Positions 1 to 9,994 of a stretch of DNA of 64,000 nucleotides are shown one piece after another. The stretch lies in NCBI GenBank assembly GCA_022184915.1, contig JAGTJU010000001.1:1769339-1833338 (forward strand), read 5' to 3'. Positions within the stretch are counted from its first letter, which is position 1, and each line of letters starts with the position of its first letter. The notes under the pieces were generated by a model, which searched no databases, was not told where the DNA came from, and saw only the letters and a program-made list of their open reading frames with translations. A program made the position numbers and the translations under genes. This stretch comes from Myxococcales bacterium. Lineage in GTDB: Bacteria; Myxococcota_A; Polyangia; Fen-1088.

Positions 1-1092
1 ATCGAACGCATCTTGATCTCTCCTCAGTTCCTGTACCGGCTGGAAAGCTCGGGAGGAGCGGCTGCCAAGGCCTCCAAGCTCGACGATTGGGAGCTGGCCT
101 CTCGCGTTTCGTACCTCGTCACCGGCAGCATGCCCGACGAAGCGCTCTTTGCTGACGCCCAGGAAGGCCGCTTGGCCACCGACAAGGCGCGGGTGCGGAC
201 CCACGTCGTGCGCTTGCTGGGTTCCGATCAGGCCAAGGACATGGTGCGCACCTTCTTCAGAGAGTGGCTGACGCTCGATCGTCTCTACTCCGTGACCCGT
301 CCCGAGGATCACTACCCCACGGTCTACGAGGGTATGCAAAGCGACATGATGGAAGAGGTTCTCAGGTTCGTCGAGGCGACCGTTCTCTCCGACAGCCCTC
401 TATCCTTCGAGGAACTCTTCACGGGCCGGCATACCTTCGTGAACGCCCGTCTTGCGCAACACTACGGGCTCACCGCAAGCGGCGAGGCCTTCTCGCGCAT
501 CGACGACGCCGGCCGGGGTGCGGGCGTGCTGTCGAAGGGCGCCATACTCACGGCCAGCGGCACAGAAGAGGAGACCAAGGCCATCTTCCGTGGCAAATGG
601 ATGCGACTTCAGGTCCTGTGTGGCGAGCTTCCGCCTCCGCCAGACGTGATTCCCCCCTTTCCCGAGCTCGACGAGTCCAAGACGTCGCGTGAGCTTCTGG
701 CCTTGCACAACAGCTCGCAAGCCTGTTCGGGCTGCCATCGCCTGATGGACCCGCTGGGGTTTCCCTTCGATCACTTCGACTTGGTCGGCCAGTACAAGGA
801 GACCGAGCATGGCCTTGCCATCGACACCTCGGGTGAGATCACCGTGGCGGGCGATGCCAACGGCCCGTTCGACGATCTCGCGGGACTCGGCGAGCGCCTC
901 GCCAAGAGCCGCTGGGTCAAGGAATGTCTCACGCGCGAGCTGTTCCGATACTCCGCAGGCCGTGTGGAGACACCCGAAGACGCGTGCGCCCTGCGCGCGA
1001 TGAAAGACGCCATAGGCGGCGCGGGATCTCTGCGAGAGGCCTTGCTTGCCTACGTGGAGTCCGACGCGTTCTTCCACCGAACGGGAAACTAG
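1..1092 (+). CDS. DUF1592/DUF1588/DUF1585 secreted protein, 5'-truncated by window edge
   Basis: The reading frame is open from the first base, and the residues before the first possible start already read as family sequence (SPQFLYRLE is typical of DUF1592), so the N-terminus lies outside the window. The visible part holds the end of DUF1592, DUF1588 with one CXXCH motif (CSGCH, about residue 242), and a C-terminal DUF1585 (about residues 280-360). The CXXCH motif predicts covalent haem c and hence export. These multi-DUF proteins are abundant in Planctomycetes, Verrucomicrobia and Myxococcota; no biochemical role is established. A DUF1552 gene follows after 24 bp, the usual partner, and the same pair occurs again at 8476-12049. 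Confidence 0.88.
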   Translation: MERILISPQFLYRLESSGGAAAKASKLDDWELASRVSYLVTGSMPDEALFADAQEGRLATDKARVRTHVVRLLGSDQAKDMVRTFFREWLTLDRLYSVTRPEDHYPTVYEGMQSDMMEEVLRFVEATVLSDSPLSFEELFTGRHTFVNARLAQHYGLTASGEAFSRIDDAGRGAGVLSKGAILTASGTEEETKAIFRGKWMRLQVLCGELPPPPDVIPPFPELDESKTSRELLALHNSSQACSGCHRLMDPLGFPFDHFDLVGQYKETEHGLAIDTSGEITVAGDANGPFDDLAGLGERLAKSRWVKECLTRELFRYSAGRVETPEDACALRAMKDAIGGAGSLREALLAYVESDAFFHRTGN

Positions 1093-1116
1093 TCCCAGCC
1101 GCAAGAGGTTCCTGCC

Positions 1117-2559
1117 GTGCTGATCAAAACCAAACTGACTGGCCCCGAAGCCAAGGCCTTGTCCCGACGCCACTTCCTTCACGGAGCCGGCTTCACCATT
1201 GCCCTGCCGCTCTTCGCATCGCTTGTGCCGCGGCGGGTGGACGCCGCTGCAGCGGCTCCTTGCCGCTTCATCATCTGGTGGTTCCCCGATGGCAGCATCG
1301 AGGACAAGTTCAACGGAAACGACAAGCAGGGCGGCCTGGACCCTGACTCCACGGCGGCCGCAAAGTGGTTTCCCACCGGCAGCGAGACCAACTTCACGAT
1401 GGCCAAGCTGTCGAAGCCGCTCGAAGAGGTCAAGAGCGACCTGGTCATGCTCCAGGGCATCAATCACCGGCAGTGGGGGAACGGCGCCAATTGCCCGCAC
1501 GTGGCGGGCCCTCGCTTCAGCCTCACCAGCGACGGACCTGATTCGATCGACCAGGCGATCGGCAAGCGCATGAAGACGCGTTTCCGCACGCTCGAGCTGG
1601 GCATTGGGTCCTGGATCGACGGCCAGGAAGCGAGCAACGCCGGCCGCATCCACCGCAAAGACGGCCAGTGGATCGCGCCCCAGATCGACCCCAACAAGGT
1701 GTTCGCCGACTTGTTCGCAGGCGGCGCCGGCGGTTCACCGGGAAACGCGGAGGATCTGGCGCGCCTTCAGAAGAAGCGCAAGAGCGTGCTCGACAGCGCG
1801 GTGGAAGAGATCAACAGCTTGTCGGGCAAGCTGTCCAAGGGCGACAAAGATCACCTCGCGTTTTACGCCACGTCGATTCGCGACGCGGAGACCTCGCTCG
1901 TCGCCTTGAACGAAGGCGTCAAGGAAGAGTTGGCCGACACCTGCAAGACGCCGGGCTTCGCCAACGATCTACCTGGCATCGTGGGCGCCGAGAAGACGGG
2001 CGGTTCTGCGCCTCAGTTCCCCAAGATCGCCGAGCTGCAGATGAAGCTGACGAAGCTCGCGTTTCAGTGCGACCTCACCCGCGTGGTGACGCTGTTCTTC
2101 GAGAAAGGGCGTAGCGGACAGGTCTACAGCCAGTTCCTCGACCTGCCCAAAAAGAACCTGGGCACGCACGACTACGCCCACACCTGGTGGCGGGAAAAGG
2201 CGCGCGAGACCTCGTGGGAGATGGTGCACCTGTGGCGGGCCGAGCTATTGCGGCAGTTCGTCAAGGACTTGAAGGCGACCCCGGACTTCGACGGCAAAAC
2301 GCTTTACGATAACCTCATCCTGGTCAAGACCTCGGAGATCTCCACGGGCGTGCACGGCTGGAAGGACATCCCCATGCTGGTGGCGGGGCGGGGGGCCGGA
2401 AAGATCAGGACCGGCCGCTACCTGCGCTCCGGGGGGGCAAAGTCGTCGCAGGTGTGGATGAGCGTCGTCAAGGCGATGGGCGTGAGCGAGATCAAGAGCT
2501 TTCCCGAGGCCTCGTCGCCGCATAGCAGCAGTGAGGGCCTGGCGGGCCTGGTCGACTAG
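1117..2559 (+). CDS. DUF1552 family secreted protein (Tat-type leader)
   Basis: A 480-residue protein with a GTG start preceded by a purine-rich AAGAGG. The N-terminus carries a twin-arginine motif (SRRHFLHGAGF) followed by a hydrophobic stretch and an AAAAA cleavage region, which predicts Tat export of a folded protein. The rest matches DUF1552, with the characteristic early segment FIIWWFPDGS after the signal. The fold of this family has been compared to alkaline-phosphatase/sulfatase-like proteins, but the function is unknown. It lies 24 bp after the DUF1592-type gene, so the two are probably co-transcribed. The product is likely periplasmic or cell-surface. Confidence 0.87.
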   Translation: MLIKTKLTGPEAKALSRRHFLHGAGFTIALPLFASLVPRRVDAAAAAPCRFIIWWFPDGSIEDKFNGNDKQGGLDPDSTAAAKWFPTGSETNFTMAKLSKPLEEVKSDLVMLQGINHRQWGNGANCPHVAGPRFSLTSDGPDSIDQAIGKRMKTRFRTLELGIGSWIDGQEASNAGRIHRKDGQWIAPQIDPNKVFADLFAGGAGGSPGNAEDLARLQKKRKSVLDSAVEEINSLSGKLSKGDKDHLAFYATSIRDAETSLVALNEGVKEELADTCKTPGFANDLPGIVGAEKTGGSAPQFPKIAELQMKLTKLAFQCDLTRVVTLFFEKGRSGQVYSQFLDLPKKNLGTHDYAHTWWREKARETSWEMVHLWRAELLRQFVKDLKATPDFDGKTLYDNLILVKTSEISTGVHGWKDIPMLVAGRGAGKIRTGRYLRSGGAKSSQVWMSVVKAMGVSEIKSFPEASSPHSSSEGLAGLVD

Positions 2560-2634
2560 GTCGGCGCCGGGGCCGTGCGCCTCGCGCCGGGGGGGCGCGC
2601 AGCGTGGTTTTGTCTGATAAAAACGCAGCCGTTC

Positions 2635-4575
2635 ATGTCTGCCAATCCGCACGCCCCGCAAGACGTTTCCCAGGTGGTCTCCCAGGTGCGACGGCCGCGT
2701 CGCGCCGTGGTCACCGCCGGCATGCCTTATGCGAATGGCCCCCTGCACCTCGGCCATTTGGCAGGCGCCCATCTGCCGGCGGACATTTACGCCCGTTGGA
2801 TGGGGCTTGTGATCGGGAGGGACAACGTTCTTTTCGTCTGCGGCACGGACGAGCACGGCTCCACCAGCGAGATTGCGGCCGCCCAGGCCGGCCTGCCCGT
2901 ACGCGCGTTTCTCGATGGCATCCACGACCGCCAGGCGGCCACGCTCGAGCGCTTCCACATTGGCCTCGACGTGTACTCGGGCACCTCACGACCAGAATGT
3001 TTCCCCGTACACGCGGCTCTGTCACAGGACTTCCTGCGCCGTCTGCACGCCAACGGCCTGCTGGAGAAGCGAAGCACCAAGCAGTGGTACGACCCCGACA
3101 TGAAGCGGTTCCTGCCCGATCGTTACGTGCGCGGGCAGTGTCCCAATCCGAAGTGTGGCAACCCAGACGCCTACAGCGACGAGTGTGATCGCTGCGGGCA
3201 TCAGCACGAGCCCACGGACCTCATCAACCCTCGCAGCACCCTCTCGGCCGCCACGCCCGAAATGAGGGACACGGTACATTGGTTTCTCGACATGTCGGCG
3301 GTGTCCGAGACCCTGCGCACCTGGATTCAGAGCAAACAAAAAGCCTGGCGCCCGGCCGTCGTGGCGGACGTCTTGGACAAAGTTTTGCCGGCCCTGCGCT
3401 TCGAGGGCGTGCTCGAGGACCAGTACAAGGGCCTCAAGGCAAGCTTGCCGAAGCACAAGGCCAAGTACGCTCCCGGCAAGCAGGTGGTGCTGCAATTCGG
3501 AGACAAGGCGTCGCTCGAGACGGCTCGGGCTACCTTGACGGCGAACGGCATTCCAAGCGAGATCGCTGACGAATGGGGTCACCGCTCGATCACGCGGGAC
3601 ATCTCCTGGGGCATCCCCGTTCCTGCCGACGTGGATCCGGCGCTCGAGGGAAAAACGCTTTATGTGTGGCCCGATTCGCTCATCGCGCCGATCTCGTTTT
3701 GCCAGGTGGCCCTCGAAAAGCAGGGTCGAGATCCCGCGCTCTACGCCGAGTTTTGGCGAGATCCCGAGGCGCGGGTCATTCAGTTTCTCGGTCAGGATAA
3801 CGTCTTCTTTTACGTCCTCATGCAAGGGGCCATGTGGCTGGGCACACAGGCCGATCCTCACCGACTTCCCTTGCCGGGTGAGCTTCAGTTGACCGACGTC
3901 TTTGGCTGTTACCACTTGCTGGTGAGCGGCGAGAAGATGAGCAAGAGCCGCGGCAACTTCTACACGGGTGACCAGCTCATCGAAGACAAAGGCTACGAAG
4001 CCGATCAGATCCGCTACTACTTGGCGCTCTTGGGACTGCCCGAAAAGCAATCCGACTTCGACTTCAACAAATTGGACGAGCGGAATCGCTTTTTGGCGGG
4101 GCCCATGAACGCCGCTTTCGAGCGGCCCCTCTCGGCCGCGCACTCCAAGTTCGGTGGACGCGTCCCTGAGGGGGTCCTGCTCGACAAGGTCAAGGCCGAT
4201 ACCGTTCGCATCGTGCAGCGTTACGTCAAGTCCATGGACCGTGCCGACTACCCGAACTTGCTCTTCGAGATCGAAAACTACGCGCGCACGATCAACAGCC
4301 TGTTTACGCAATACAAGCCGCACGATGATCGCCATCCGGAAGAGGGCCGTCGTAACGGTCTGTACTCCGCGTTCTATGTTCTCAAGAACCTCATGATCAT
4401 GCTGTACCCCTTCGTGCCGGCCACGATGGACCGCCTGCGCGAAAGCTTGCGCCTGCCCCCGTCCGTTTTTCGGCTCGACGAGCTGGGAACACCCCTGCCG
4501 GCCGGCCATGAGCTTGGGCCCAAGCAGCCCTACTTCCCCGGTCAGGGCGAGCTCGCGGCCGACGAGCCCGGCTGA
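2635..4575 (+). CDS. metG: Methionyl-tRNA synthetase
   Basis: Class I aminoacyl-tRNA synthetase charging tRNA-Met in the cytoplasm. The HIGH motif appears as HLGH (residues 38-41) and KMSKS is present at about 434-438. A zinc-knuckle insertion has cysteines at about 169, 174, 184 and 187 (CPNPKC and CDRC). I chose ATG 2635; an upstream in-frame GTG at 2575 would add 20 residues of non-family sequence. The protein has about 646 residues and ends in a proline/glycine-rich tail without an obvious C-terminal EMAP-type tRNA-binding domain. There is no operon partner upstream; htpG follows after a possible hairpin. Confidence 0.96.
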   Translation: MSANPHAPQDVSQVVSQVRRPRRAVVTAGMPYANGPLHLGHLAGAHLPADIYARWMGLVIGRDNVLFVCGTDEHGSTSEIAAAQAGLPVRAFLDGIHDRQAATLERFHIGLDVYSGTSRPECFPVHAALSQDFLRRLHANGLLEKRSTKQWYDPDMKRFLPDRYVRGQCPNPKCGNPDAYSDECDRCGHQHEPTDLINPRSTLSAATPEMRDTVHWFLDMSAVSETLRTWIQSKQKAWRPAVVADVLDKVLPALRFEGVLEDQYKGLKASLPKHKAKYAPGKQVVLQFGDKASLETARATLTANGIPSEIADEWGHRSITRDISWGIPVPADVDPALEGKTLYVWPDSLIAPISFCQVALEKQGRDPALYAEFWRDPEARVIQFLGQDNVFFYVLMQGAMWLGTQADPHRLPLPGELQLTDVFGCYHLLVSGEKMSKSRGNFYTGDQLIEDKGYEADQIRYYLALLGLPEKQSDFDFNKLDERNRFLAGPMNAAFERPLSAAHSKFGGRVPEGVLLDKVKADTVRIVQRYVKSMDRADYPNLLFEIENYARTINSLFTQYKPHDDRHPEEGRRNGLYSAFYVLKNLMIMLYPFVPATMDRLRESLRLPPSVFRLDELGTPLPAGHELGPKQPYFPGQGELAADEPG

Positions 4576-4635
4576 CCATCGGGCAGGTTCCCGTTGGCGA
4601 ACCCAAGGCCGCGCGCGGCCCTGCGGCGCCGACGG

Positions 4636-4657
4636 GCCCAAGAGTTCTCTCTTGGGC
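4636..4657 (+). terminator. Hairpin between metG and htpG
   Basis: A perfect 9-bp stem (GCCCAAGAG / CTCTTGGGC) with a TTCT loop lies 61 bp after the metG stop. Only two T residues follow, so it is a weak candidate for a rho-independent terminator or attenuator. A TTGACG hexamer starts directly after the stem and could be a -35 element for htpG, but I cannot assign a convincing -10. Confidence 0.4.
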
Positions 4658-4699
4658 TTGACGCGAGCGACATCGTGGTTAGGGATCGCCCCAACCACG

Positions 4700-6616
<1,917 letters not shown>

Positions 6617-6617
6617 C

Positions 6618-7652
6618 TTAGACGAGGGGCGTGGCGGCATGCTGTCCGCTTCGGCGTTCAGCTCCGGGAGAGAGCTTGATCGCCGGCGGCCGCGCGACAC
6701 GGGCCCATGCGAGCCCCAAGGCGCCGAGGACGAGCACGCCGAGCGCGAGCGCGCCCGTCACGGCGTCGGGGGCAAGGAGCGGGCGCCCCCGCAGCGCCTG
6801 CACGAAGGTGGTCAACACCAGGCCGGCATACGCGAGCCCCAGCACGGCCACACGTCGCCCCGCTTGGTGGTTGGCTCGGTCGCCCGTAGGCCTTCGTCGC
6901 GCGCTCATCCAGCCCAAGAGGGGCAAAAGCTGGAGAGCGTGGAGCCCCAAAAAGTGGGCGACCCGCAAGTCGCCTCCCTCCGTGCTCCAGCGAGTCACGG
7001 GAAGTCCGGGACCGCCGTCGGCCACGCCCACGGTATGCCCGCCGATCAATGTGGGCTGATGCGCCCCCAGGGCCGCCGCTTGCTGGGCGCTGACCTGTGA
7101 GGGCATCGCAAACGCGAGACCCGCGCCCAGCGTGGATACGAGCAATCCCATGCGAAGGCCCCAGCCAAGGGCCCGCTCTGCAAACGGGAAGCGGAACGCC
7201 TTCCACGTCAGCCAGCCCTGTGCGAGCCAAAACACCGTGATGGCCACGGCCATCGCCTGAAAGACCCGCGCGTCGAAAGGGGTCTCGAAGTTGAAATGGC
7301 TCGGCACGCCGCGCGCGGCCTGCAGCACGATGAGGATCAACTCGAGCACGAAGGCCCCGCTCGTGAGGGCGGCCGCCACGCGCATGGCCCGGGTCACGGG
7401 GGCAAGCTGTGCCAGGGCCCAAGCCAAGAGGGGCGCCGTCACCACGACACTGGCCGCGAATTTCGCTGGCTTCAGCCAAACGGATGCGCCGCCAAGCTGT
7501 CGGGGATCGAGCCACTGCAGGACAGCGGTGACCAGCAGCAGGGCCAACGAGCCGGTGGCCACGTGGACGAGCAGGGCGCTGCCCTGGCGCGCTGTGGCTA
7601 AAAAGGCGACCCCGGTGCGAGCCAGCCTGGTGAGTCGGGGGACGTTCGTCAT
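6618..7652 (-). CDS. Conserved polytopic membrane protein, unknown function
   Basis: About 344 residues with roughly eight hydrophobic segments. Recognisable stretches are WLKPAKFAASV and ARGVPSHFNF, which look like conserved motifs of an uncharacterised membrane protein family; I know no function for it. I placed the start at ATG 7652; an upstream in-frame ATG at 7718 would add 22 residues and would lie inside the putative operator. The gene is divergent from the TetR gene with about 100 bp between starts, so it is the likely regulated target. Its stop lies next to the htpG stop. Confidence 0.75.
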   Translation of the reverse strand: MTNVPRLTRLARTGVAFLATARQGSALLVHVATGSLALLLVTAVLQWLDPRQLGGASVWLKPAKFAASVVVTAPLLAWALAQLAPVTRAMRVAAALTSGAFVLELILIVLQAARGVPSHFNFETPFDARVFQAMAVAITVFWLAQGWLTWKAFRFPFAERALGWGLRMGLLVSTLGAGLAFAMPSQVSAQQAAALGAHQPTLIGGHTVGVADGGPGLPVTRWSTEGGDLRVAHFLGLHALQLLPLLGWMSARRRPTGDRANHQAGRRVAVLGLAYAGLVLTTFVQALRGRPLLAPDAVTGALALGVLVLGALGLAWARVARPPAIKLSPGAERRSGQHAATPLV

Positions 7653-7676
7653 AACTGCAACTTTCGTCGAGAGAAT

Positions 7677-7733
7677 GTTGACAGTGTAATCATCGGATGT
7701 TGTCGTCGTCAACATAAATAGTTGTCGCTGTAA
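7677..7733. promoter_or_regulatory. Candidate TetR operator region
   Basis: In the gap between the divergent membrane-protein and TetR genes there is a perfect inverted repeat ATGTTG-N7-CAACAT (7697-7715). It is flanked by two near-identical 13-base direct copies, GTTGACAGTGTAA (7677-7689) and GTTGTCGCTGTAA (7721-7733). This AT-richer, symmetric stretch is what a TetR dimer would be expected to bind to control both promoters. The assignment is inference from position and symmetry. Confidence 0.5.
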
Positions 7734-7754
7734 ACATGCTAAGCCTAGAGGAGC

Positions 7755-8399
7755 ATGGGCATTCGGGTCCCGAAAAAAGCAGCGGACACCTATCAGCACG
7801 GCAACTTGCGACACGCGTTGATCCAGGCAGGGCTGCGCCTCTTGTCTGAAGGCGGCGTACACAGCCTCAGCCTGCGGGCGGCGGCTCAGCTGGCGGGCGT
7901 CAGCCACGCTGCGCCCTATCGGCATTTCGCCGACAAGGAAGCTTTGGTGGCGGCGATCGCCGAGGAGGGCTTCGTACTCTTTGCGAGCTGCCTGCGGGCG
8001 TCCGTGGCCCCGATGGGGGGCGCCTCGGTCATCCCCCGGCTTCAGGCGATGGGGGCGGCATACGTCTCGTTCGCCCAGGAACACCCCGACTACGTGCGCG
8101 TGATGTTCGGTGGTGTGGTCGACAAGGCGCGTATGCCCCCGTCGCTCCTGGCGGCCGGGCAGGCGGCATACGGCGTGTTGCGGGAGCTGGTGGAGGAGGG
8201 GATCGTTTCAGGAGCGCTGCGTGAGGGAGACGTCGACCAAATGGCCCTCAGCTGCTGGTCGCTCGTACACGGGTTCAGCATGCTTATTGTGGAACGCACC
8301 CTGCCTCCGCCCCTTCACGAGGTGGGCCCCGCGGCCAAGACCCTAGAAGCGCTGCTGACGCTGCTCGTGTACGGCATCACGAAGAGGCCAGAGCTGTGA
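7755..8399 (+). CDS. TetR/AcrR family transcriptional regulator
   Basis: A 214-residue repressor-type protein. The N-terminal helix-turn-helix (about residues 14-60) is typical: HGNLRHALIQAGLRLL, SLRAAAQLAGVSHAAPYRHF, then a DKEAL helix. The C-terminal half is a ligand-binding/dimerisation domain resembling the WHG (TetR_C_33) type. GAGG lies only 3 nt before the ATG, a short spacing. The gene is divergent from the membrane protein at 6618-7652 across a candidate operator, so it probably represses that gene and itself. The ligand is unknown. Confidence 0.9.
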   Translation: MGIRVPKKAADTYQHGNLRHALIQAGLRLLSEGGVHSLSLRAAAQLAGVSHAAPYRHFADKEALVAAIAEEGFVLFASCLRASVAPMGGASVIPRLQAMGAAYVSFAQEHPDYVRVMFGGVVDKARMPPSLLAAGQAAYGVLRELVEEGIVSGALREGDVDQMALSCWSLVHGFSMLIVERTLPPPLHEVGPAAKTLEALLTLLVYGITKRPEL

Positions 8400-8420
8400 A
8401 GGCGTCGACTTCGAAAGCCG

Positions 8421-8455
8421 AAACGAAAACGGCGCCCCCCGGGTGAGGAGCGCCG
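8421..8455 (-). terminator. Rho-independent terminator of the second DUF1592-DUF1552 operon
   Basis: Read on the minus strand, the stem CGGCGC/GCGCCG (outer arms at 8450-8455 and 8430-8435) is followed by a T-rich run TTTTCGTTT (8421-8429 on the plus strand as AAACGAAAA). It sits just after the DUF1552 stop at 8476 and just past the TetR stop, so it may also block read-through from the opposite direction. Confidence 0.65.
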
Positions 8456-8475
8456 CAAGCGGGACGACGAGGCCG

Positions 8476-9939
8476 TCAGGCCTTGATGCCGTCCAGGGTG
8501 CCGTCGAGGTCGAACTTACCGCCGGTGTCCGCCTTGGTCATGCCGATGGTGTTGTCGCTCATGCCGAAGGACTTCATCACCGATGTCAGGAGCTTGCTGT
8601 GGGCCGGTCCCAGCTTGGTGGTACCCGTTCCTCCCGGCGAGGGCTGGTCTTCTTTGAACTTCACGTAGCGGCCCAGCTTGAAGCCGTTGAAGTCTCCGCC
8701 ACCCACCACCACGGCCAAAATGTCGTGGAGGTGATGCGGTCCGTTCGCCAGCTCGCAAAGCCACAAGCAGGTGGTTTGATCGAGCAGCGTTTTGCCACCG
8801 TCCACCTGTACCGAATCGAAGCTGCCCACGATTTGCGCGAACTCCTCTGCGAGGGTCGAGTAGTAACGCGTCATCTTCAAAAAACCATCCGGCTTGCCCG
8901 GCATGGCGTTGTGGGCAATGTCGAGGTGGATGTCTGTGTGCACGTCGAGGTGGCTGACGGCGGGACCAAAGCCCCCGTTCACGAAGAGCCCGACGCGAGT
9001 CATGTCGCAGGCGAAGGCCGCCGTGAACAGCTTGCCGAAGTTCTTCACCAAGGGGCGTGCCACGGGAATGTCGAAGCTCGTTATCACCGCATCCCCGCCA
9101 CTCCCCGGGTTCATCGCGAAGCTTTGCTGCTGGTAGGAGCAGACGTTCGTGGTCTTGAAGGCGATGCTCCTTTGCAGATCGGTCACCAGGCCCAAGTGCG
9201 TCTCGAGCTTTCGCTTGTCCTCGCCCGAAAGGCGGGGAAGCACTTCCTGGTACTCCTTCTCGAGCATGGACAGAGAATTCTGTCGGCGCTTTTTGAGCCA
9301 GTTGGTGGTTGCATCGTTCGTAGAGGAGGCAGGGAAGAGCTTATCGTAAGCTCGTGTAATATCCGCTTCACCCTTCAGCTCAGCCTGGCCGCGGAATGCC
9401 GGCGACCACCCTCCCGTGGTGTAGTAGAGGCTCTTGATGCGCCCTGGATCGGCTATGGAATCGGCAACCCTTTGGTCGATCGAAGTATCCCCACCGCCGC
9501 CTTCTTGCTTGAACCCTCCCGGAATCTTCATCTTCGCGCCTGTAAGCGCGTGAGACGTTCCGACGTTGTGATTGTTCGTGTCTTGGTCCGCCAGTCCGGA
9601 CGTCATGGCTAGTCCCTCGAGCGCCAACGTCTTCTTCCGGTACGGGAAGAGGGGCTTCAAGATGGTGCTCCACTTCTCTCTTTCGTCCGGCAGGGCGAAG
9701 TCATACGCCATCTCGCGATCCGACTTCTGGATACCGTTCCAGCCGCCCGGCCCGTTGGGGCGCATTGTATAGTTTTGCTGAACGGGGCCGTGGGGTGTGT
9801 AGTAGACGAACAATCGCTTGGTCCCTGCGGCGGCCAGTGCTTGCTGGCGAGACATCAGGGATGGCAGGAACAACCCTGCGCTCGAAAGGCCCATCATGTG
9901 GAGAAGCTGGCGACGGCCGGTAAGAAAATTCGCTGCCAT
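8476..9939 (-). CDS. DUF1552 family secreted protein (second copy)
   Basis: A 487-residue protein with the motif GRRQLLHMMG followed by a hydrophobic segment, consistent with a Tat-type signal peptide. The mature start LFVYYTPHGPVQQNY matches the DUF1552 N-terminus. It lies 55 bp downstream of the DUF1592-type gene (9995-12049) on the same strand, mirroring the order of the first cassette at 1-2559. It is a divergent paralogue of the first copy; only short motifs can be matched by eye. Function unknown; probably periplasmic or surface-located. Confidence 0.87.
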   Translation of the reverse strand: MAANFLTGRRQLLHMMGLSSAGLFLPSLMSRQQALAAAGTKRLFVYYTPHGPVQQNYTMRPNGPGGWNGIQKSDREMAYDFALPDEREKWSTILKPLFPYRKKTLALEGLAMTSGLADQDTNNHNVGTSHALTGAKMKIPGGFKQEGGGGDTSIDQRVADSIADPGRIKSLYYTTGGWSPAFRGQAELKGEADITRAYDKLFPASSTNDATTNWLKKRRQNSLSMLEKEYQEVLPRLSGEDKRKLETHLGLVTDLQRSIAFKTTNVCSYQQQSFAMNPGSGGDAVITSFDIPVARPLVKNFGKLFTAAFACDMTRVGLFVNGGFGPAVSHLDVHTDIHLDIAHNAMPGKPDGFLKMTRYYSTLAEEFAQIVGSFDSVQVDGGKTLLDQTTCLWLCELANGPHHLHDILAVVVGGGDFNGFKLGRYVKFKEDQPSPGGTGTTKLGPAHSKLLTSVMKSFGMSDNTIGMTKADTGGKFDLDGTLDGIKA

Positions 9940-9994
9940 GGTCGTTCTCTTTCTCTTCTTGATTCCGTTGACTGCGATGGGTGCTCACCTGCGC

